This document shows positions 59,767 to 64,000 of a DNA stretch of 64,000 bases, one piece after another. Below the pieces are notes generated by a model. The model ran no database searches, was not told the origin of the DNA, and worked only from the letters and a program-made list of their open reading frames with translations. The position numbers were made by a program, and so were the translations under genes. Numbering within the stretch: the stretch's first letter is position 1; each line of letters starts with the position of its first letter. Origin of the DNA: Hymenobacter glacialis (GTDB lineage: Bacteria; Bacteroidota; Bacteroidia; Cytophagales; Hymenobacteraceae); the NCBI RefSeq assembly GCF_001816165.1, contig NZ_MDZC01000090.1, positions 1 to 64,000 on the forward strand, given 5' to 3'.

Positions 59767-62700
59767 TTAGTCCACCAGCACCGCGCGGCCGCTTTCCACG
59801 TCCTGCTCCACGGACTTGTACTTCACGTCGCGTTTCACGGTGCCGTCCATGTACTGCACGTTCACTTTTTCGTTGCGGTTGGCCACTTTCTGGCTGCGTA
59901 CGGGCACCTGCTTCTCAGCCACCTGGGGCGACTGATAGTCGGGACCCATGTCTTCGGGGCCAGCGCCCAGGCTGTCGAGGTTGCTTTCGTGCTCCACGGT
60001 GAGCTGCGGGGCGGGCTCCTCGTCTTCGAGGTAGTAATCCTGCTCCTCGTTGGTGCCCACCATGCTCTGCTGCACCGGCACGTCGGCGTGGAACAGGAAC
60101 GAAGTTGTTTCCTCGTTCACCTTGCCAATCATGCGCTTGAACAGCTCGAACGATTCGAACTTGTACACCAGCAGCGGGTCCTTTTGCTCGTACACGGCGT
60201 TTTGCACCACCTGCTTCAGGTCGTCCATCTGGCGCAGGTGCTGGGTCCAGGCCGTGTCAATCACGCTCAGCACCACCACCTTCTCCATCTGGCGCAGAAT
60301 GTCGTGGCCGCCGGTGGCCTGGGCACGCTTCAGGTTGGCAATGGCCTGCACCTGCTTCTTGCCATCGGTGAAGGGCACGGCGATGTTCTCGTAGGGCGAG
60401 CCGTTGTTCAGCAGGTCGTTCACCAGCGGCAGGGAATTGCTGGCAATGTGCTCGTTCTTGCTCTGGAAGTAGCCCAGGGCTTCTTCGTACAGCTTTTGGG
60501 TGAGCGCGGGCAGCTGCAGACTGGTCAAGTCCTGCGCCGTGAGGTAGGTGTCGTAGCCGAACACCCTGATGACGGCCAGCTTGAAATCCTCGAAGTCGCC
60601 CGTGATTTTGTGACCGGCGGCAATGTCCTCGCTCACGTCGTAAATCATGTTGAGGATGTCCACCTCCATGCGGTCGCCGTGCAGGGCGTTGCGGCGGCGC
60701 TTGTACACCACTTCGCGCTGGGCGTTCATCACGTCGTCATACTCCAGCAGGCGCTTACGGGTGCCAAAGTTGTTTTCCTCCACCTTCTTCTGAGCGCGCT
60801 CAATGGAGTTGGTAATCATGGAGTGTTGAATGACTTCGCCCTCTTCCATGCCCATGCGGTCCATCAGCTTGGCTATGCGGTCGGAGCCGAACAGACGCAT
60901 CAGGTTGTCCTCGAGGCTCACGAAGAACTGCGAGGTGCCGGGGTCGCCCTGGCGGCCGGCACGGCCCCGCAGCTGGCGGTCTACCCGGCGGCTTTCGTGG
61001 CGCTCCGTGCCGATGATGGCCAGGCCACCCGACTCTTTCGACGTTTCGCGCAGCTTGATGTCGGTACCACGGCCGGCCATGTTGGTGGCAATGGTTACGG
61101 TGCCAGGGAAACCGGCACCGGCCACAATCTCGGCCTCGCGCTGGTTCTGCTTGGCGTTCAATACCTGGTGCTGGATGCCACGCAGCTTAAGCATGCGCGA
61201 CATCAGCTCCGAGATTTCCACGCTGGTGGTGCCCACCAGCACGGGGCGGCCGGCTTCCACCAGCTTCTGGATTTCCAAAGCCACGGCGTTGTATTTCTCA
61301 CGCACTGTTTTGTACACCTGGTCGTCGGAGTCTTTGCGCGAAATCACCCGGTTGGTGGGAATCACCACCACGTCGAGCTTGTAGATTTCCCAGAACTCGC
61401 CGGCTTCGGTTTCGGCCGTGCCGGTCATGCCGCACAGCTTGTGGTACATGCGGAAGTAGTTCTGCAGCGTGACGGTGGCGTAGGTCTGGGTGGCGTCTTC
61501 CACACGCACGTTTTCCTTGGCTTCAATGGCCTGGTGCAGTCCGTCGGAGTAGCGGCGGCCTTCCATGACGCGGCCGGTCTGCTCGTCCACAATTTTCACC
61601 TTGCCGTCGTCGCTTAGGATGTACTGGTCATCCTTCTCAAACAGCGTGTAGGCTTTCAGCAACTGGTTCACGGTGTGCACCCGCTCGCTTTTCTCGTTGT
61701 AGTCGCTCATCAGCTTTTCCTTCTGATGCAGCTTCTCTTCGGCCGAAAGTGCGGTTTGTTTCTCGATGTCGGCCACGGCCATCCCGATATCGGGCATGAT
61801 GAACAGCTGCGGGTCTTCGCCCTGAGCCGTAATCAAGTCAATGCCTTTCTCGGTCAGCTCAATCTGGTTGTTCTTCTCGTCAATGGTGAAGAAGAGCGTT
61901 TCATCAGCCTTGGGCATCTGGCGCGAGTTATCGGCCAGGTAATGGCTTTCCGTAGCCAGCAGCACAGCGCGGATGCCGGGCTCCGACAGGTACTTGATGA
62001 GTGGCTTGCTCTTGGGCAGGCCGCGGTGAGCGCGGAACAGCATCAGGCCGCCCTCGCCGTTCTTATCGCCGGGCTCGGCGCCGGTTTTGCCGGCTGCAAT
62101 CTGCTTGCGGGCCTCCACGAGGTAGGCTTGCACCACCTTTTTCTGCTCGTCCACGATGCGCTGAATGCGCGGCTTGAGCTGGTAGAATTCGTGCACGTCG
62201 CCGCGGGGCACCGGGCCGGAGATGATGAGCGGCGTCCGCGCATCGTCAATCAGCACGGAGTCCACTTCGTCGACCATGGCAAAGTGGTGCTTGCGCTGCA
62301 CCAACTCTTCGGGGTCGCGCGCCATGTTGTCGCGCAGGTAATCGAAGCCAAATTCGTTGTTGGTGCCGTAGGTGATGTCGGCCTGGTAGGCGGCGCGGCG
62401 TTCCGGCGTGTTGGGCTGGTGCTTGTCGATGCAGTCCACGGTGATGCCGTGGAACTCGAACAGCGGCGCGTTCCATTCGGAGTCACGCTTGGCCAGGTAG
62501 TCGTTCACGGTCACCAAGTGGACGCCGCGCTTCGACAAAGCGTTCAGGAACGATGGCAACGTCGAAACCAAGGTTTTGCCTTCGCCCGTGGCCATTTCGG
62601 CAATTTTGCCCTGGTGCAATACCACGCCGCCAATGAGCTGCACGTCGTAGTGTACCATGTCCCAAACGATTTCAGCGCCAGCGGCCAGCCATTTGTTCGA

Positions 62701-63177
62701 CCACGTGGCTTGGTCGCCCTGAATCACGCAGTTGGCGTGCGTGGTGGCGTACTCCCGGTCGTGGTCGTTGGCCGTCACCACCAACTGGCCGTTTTCCTTG
62801 TAGCGGCGGGCAGTGTCCTTCACAATGGCGAAGGCCACCGGCAACACCTCCAGCAGCACAGCTTCGAGGTCTTTGTTGCGCTGCTTTTCCAGCACGTCAA
62901 TCTGCTCGAAAAACACCTCCTTCTGAGCTACATCGAGCTGGGGCTGGTTGTCAATTTGCGCATGCAAACCGCCAATCTGCTCATCAATGCCAGCCAGACG
63001 CTCGGCAATGCGCACCCGGACACTTTGGGTCTGCTCGCGCAGCTGGTCGTCGGTCAGGCCGGCCAGTTTGGCATATTCGGCATTAATGAGCGCCACGTAG
63101 GGCACGATTTCCTTTAAATCGCGCTCCGACTTGGAGCCAAATATTTTGGCGACGGTCTTGCCTAGGAAGTCTAACAT
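59767..63177 (-). CDS. secA: Protein translocase ATPase SecA
   Basis: 1136 residues from the ATG at 63177; the longer frame to 63255 lacks SecA character. The motor drives preproteins through SecYEG. Motifs: Walker A MATGEGKTLV, DEVD box MVDEVDSVLIDDARTPL, IRAMA region DVHEFY..., NBD2 GRPVLVGTTSVEISE and NMAGRGTDIKL, then RQLRGRAGRQGDPG and the helical scaffold. It is about 230 residues longer than E. coli SecA, with insertions in NBD1 typical of Bacteroidota. The C-terminus ends RDVKYKSVEQDVESGRAVLVD without the usual Cys-rich zinc tail. Confidence 0.98.
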   Translation of the reverse strand: MLDFLGKTVAKIFGSKSERDLKEIVPYVALINAEYAKLAGLTDDQLREQTQSVRVRIAERLAGIDEQIGGLHAQIDNQPQLDVAQKEVFFEQIDVLEKQRNKDLEAVLLEVLPVAFAIVKDTARRYKENGQLVVTANDHDREYATTHANCVIQGDQATWSNKWLAAGAEIVWDMVHYDVQLIGGVVLHQGKIAEMATGEGKTLVSTLPSFLNALSKRGVHLVTVNDYLAKRDSEWNAPLFEFHGITVDCIDKHQPNTPERRAAYQADITYGTNNEFGFDYLRDNMARDPEELVQRKHHFAMVDEVDSVLIDDARTPLIISGPVPRGDVHEFYQLKPRIQRIVDEQKKVVQAYLVEARKQIAAGKTGAEPGDKNGEGGLMLFRAHRGLPKSKPLIKYLSEPGIRAVLLATESHYLADNSRQMPKADETLFFTIDEKNNQIELTEKGIDLITAQGEDPQLFIMPDIGMAVADIEKQTALSAEEKLHQKEKLMSDYNEKSERVHTVNQLLKAYTLFEKDDQYILSDDGKVKIVDEQTGRVMEGRRYSDGLHQAIEAKENVRVEDATQTYATVTLQNYFRMYHKLCGMTGTAETEAGEFWEIYKLDVVVIPTNRVISRKDSDDQVYKTVREKYNAVALEIQKLVEAGRPVLVGTTSVEISELMSRMLKLRGIQHQVLNAKQNQREAEIVAGAGFPGTVTIATNMAGRGTDIKLRETSKESGGLAIIGTERHESRRVDRQLRGRAGRQGDPGTSQFFVSLEDNLMRLFGSDRIAKLMDRMGMEEGEVIQHSMITNSIERAQKKVEENNFGTRKRLLEYDDVMNAQREVVYKRRRNALHGDRMEVDILNMIYDVSEDIAAGHKITGDFEDFKLAVIRVFGYDTYLTAQDLTSLQLPALTQKLYEEALGYFQSKNEHIASNSLPLVNDLLNNGSPYENIAVPFTDGKKQVQAIANLKRAQATGGHDILRQMEKVVVLSVIDTAWTQHLRQMDDLKQVVQNAVYEQKDPLLVYKFESFELFKRMIGKVNEETTSFLFHADVPVQQSMVGTNEEQDYYLEDEEPAPQLTVEHESNLDSLGAGPEDMGPDYQSPQVAEKQVPVRSQKVANRNEKVNVQYMDGTVKRDVKYKSVEQDVESGRAVLVD

Positions 63178-63215
63178 CAGGTGATTTTTATAGCGAAAGG
63201 CGCTGGCGCGCCCCT

Positions 63216-63223
63216 CAAATTTA
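63216..63223 (-). promoter_or_regulatory. -7 box (TAAATTTG) of secA
   Basis: Perfect TAnnTTTG, 38 bases before the ATG at 63177. A TTTG lies 24 bases upstream, a little far for a -33 element. Confidence 0.5.
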
Positions 63224-63255
63224 CGGAGCGTTCCGCTAAAACCGTCCCAAAACAA

Positions 63256-63282
63256 AAAGCCCCGCCAAATTGGCGGAGCTTA
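63256..63282 (-). terminator. Terminator between the glf gene and secA
   Basis: AAGCCCCGCCAA and TTGGCGGAGCTT form a stem with one mismatch, followed on the minus strand by TTTTTGTTTT. It would end the transcript coming through the repeat from the mutase gene. Confidence 0.75.
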
Positions 63283-63287
63283 GTTGG

Positions 63288-63387
63288 ACGTCGTGCAAAG
63301 CAGGGCGAAGCGACTTTACCATGCAACTAACTCAATTGAAGGAGATAGTATCGATGCAACGGTGCTTCGCTTCGCTCTGCACGACGT
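63288..63387. repeat. Imperfect inverted repeat (ACGTCGTGCA...CGAAGC)
   Basis: The left arm (ACGTCGTGCAAAGCAGGGCG, 63288-63311) and right arm (GCTTCGCTTCGCTCTGCACG, 63364-63387) flank 52 bp. Ends and arrangement parallel the GTCATGCTGAGC family, but the sequence is a distinct subfamily. Confidence 0.75.
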
Positions 63388-63416
63388 TCTGCATTTATCG
63401 TTTAGGCAACAGATAA

Positions 63417-64000
63417 CTACTCCTGCTTGGGCGAGCGGCTCACCAGCTTGTCAACCAGCGCCGTGCTGCCCGAGATAGTGGGCAGCACCGGCTTGGCGGC
63501 CTTCTCCTTCTCAGTCAATCTCTTATAAAGCGTGAGGGCCTGGGCTACCACCTGGTCCATGTTATAGTACTTGTAGGTGGCCAGGCGACCCACAAAATGC
63601 ACGTTGGGCGTCTCGTCGGCCAGCTTCTTGTACTTGTTGTACAGCTCGGCATTCTCCTGCATCGGAATGGGGTAGTACGGGTCGCCCTCGGCCTGCGGGT
63701 ACTCGTATACGATGGCCGTTTTGGGGTGCTCCTGGCCGGTGAGGGCCTTAAACTCGGTGATGCGCGTGTAGAGGTTGTCGTTGGGGTAGTTCACCACGGG
63801 CGCGGCCAGGTGTTTTTCCTTGCTCAGCGTCTCGTGCTTGAACTCCAGCGAGCGGTAGGGCAGCTTGCCAAATTTGAAGTCGAAATACTCGTCCACGGGG
63901 CCGGTGAAAATCATTTCCTTGAAGGGGATAAAGTCCATTACCTCGTGGTAATCGGTGTTGAGCATCACCTTGATGTTGGGGTGGTCGAGCATTTTCTCGA
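63417..64000 (-). CDS. glf: UDP-galactopyranose mutase, C-terminal part (runs off the window)
   Basis: At least 194 residues; the gene starts beyond base 64000. It interconverts UDP-galactopyranose and UDP-galactofuranose, using reduced FAD. Visible: MIFTGPVDEYFDFKFGKLPYRSLEFKHE (the GP.D..F....G.LPYRS motif of the mutases), PVVNYPNDNLYTRITEFKAL, YPIPMQENAELYNKYKKLA and VHFVGRLATYKYYNMDQVVAQAL, where the last holds the conserved second dinucleotide/FAD motif. The C-terminal tail (about 30 residues) is extra. Its product feeds cell-surface glycan synthesis. Confidence 0.95.
   Translation of the reverse strand, partial: EKMLDHPNIKVMLNTDYHEVMDFIPFKEMIFTGPVDEYFDFKFGKLPYRSLEFKHETLSKEKHLAAPVVNYPNDNLYTRITEFKALTGQEHPKTAIVYEYPQAEGDPYYPIPMQENAELYNKYKKLADETPNVHFVGRLATYKYYNMDQVVAQALTLYKRLTEKEKAAKPVLPTISGSTALVDKLVSRSPKQE

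Overview
The window looks like chromosomal DNA of a GC-rich, pigmented-type Bacteroidota, most likely Hymenobacter or a close relative in the Hymenobacteraceae. The grounds are the recurrent TAnnTTTG-type -7 promoter boxes, the near absence of Shine-Dalgarno sequences, type IX secretion (T9SS) C-terminal sorting domains on two exported proteins, a Bacteroidota-type SecA, and a high-GC codon bias that fills the non-coding frames with long false ORFs. No rRNA, tRNA or CRISPR array was seen. The content is mostly housekeeping and envelope genes, with one insertion sequence at the left edge and several palindromic repeat elements between genes.

Layout. 1-1.46 kb: an IS3-family element abutting a 53-bp perfect inverted repeat. 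1.5-5.8 kb: GMC oxidoreductase, GT-C-type membrane glycosyltransferase, small lipoprotein. 5.8-12.7 kb: aldehyde dehydrogenase, lipoprotein, RluF-type pseudouridine synthase, S41 peptidase, a frameshifted exported protein, RlmF rRNA methyltransferase. 12.7-15.9 kb: cold-shock protein with a structured leader, and three small exported proteins. 15.9-27 kb: central metabolism (lpdA, sucB, sucA on the minus strand) with an M1 peptidase, EamA transporter, group III truncated globin and DUF4126 protein between them, and an MNT/HEPN toxin-antitoxin-like pair wedged between sucA and sucB. 27-34.5 kb: DPBB/3D-domain protein, yellow/MRJP-like lipoprotein, an SHOCT protein cluster, and a large T9SS-exported subtilase. 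34.5-44.6 kb: frameshifted FUSC transporter, RidA, TonB-domain protein, a diadenylate-cyclase-like protein, alpha/beta hydrolase, a large beta-propeller protein. 44.7-51.6 kb: amidase, DUF4442 protein, an ECF sigma/anti-sigma/DUF4097-like operon, and an ALDH7-type dehydrogenase. 51.7-64 kb: HtrA protease, beta-barrel protein, M20 hydrolase, SPOR lipoprotein-deoC pair, T9SS SBBP-repeat protein, SecA, and the 3' part of a UDP-galactopyranose mutase gene.

Working together: SucA, SucB and LpdA are the E1, E2 and E3 of 2-oxoglutarate dehydrogenase. SecA feeds the many signal-peptide and lipoprotein products, and HtrA and the sigma/anti-sigma operon fit envelope quality control. The points most worth checking are the diadenylate-cyclase-like protein with a changed RHR motif, two mutually exclusive leader hairpins before the cold-shock gene, the MNT/HEPN cassette splitting sucAB, three single-base frameshifts at G/C-rich tracts, and the families of long inverted repeats. 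I saw no clearly new multi-gene system.
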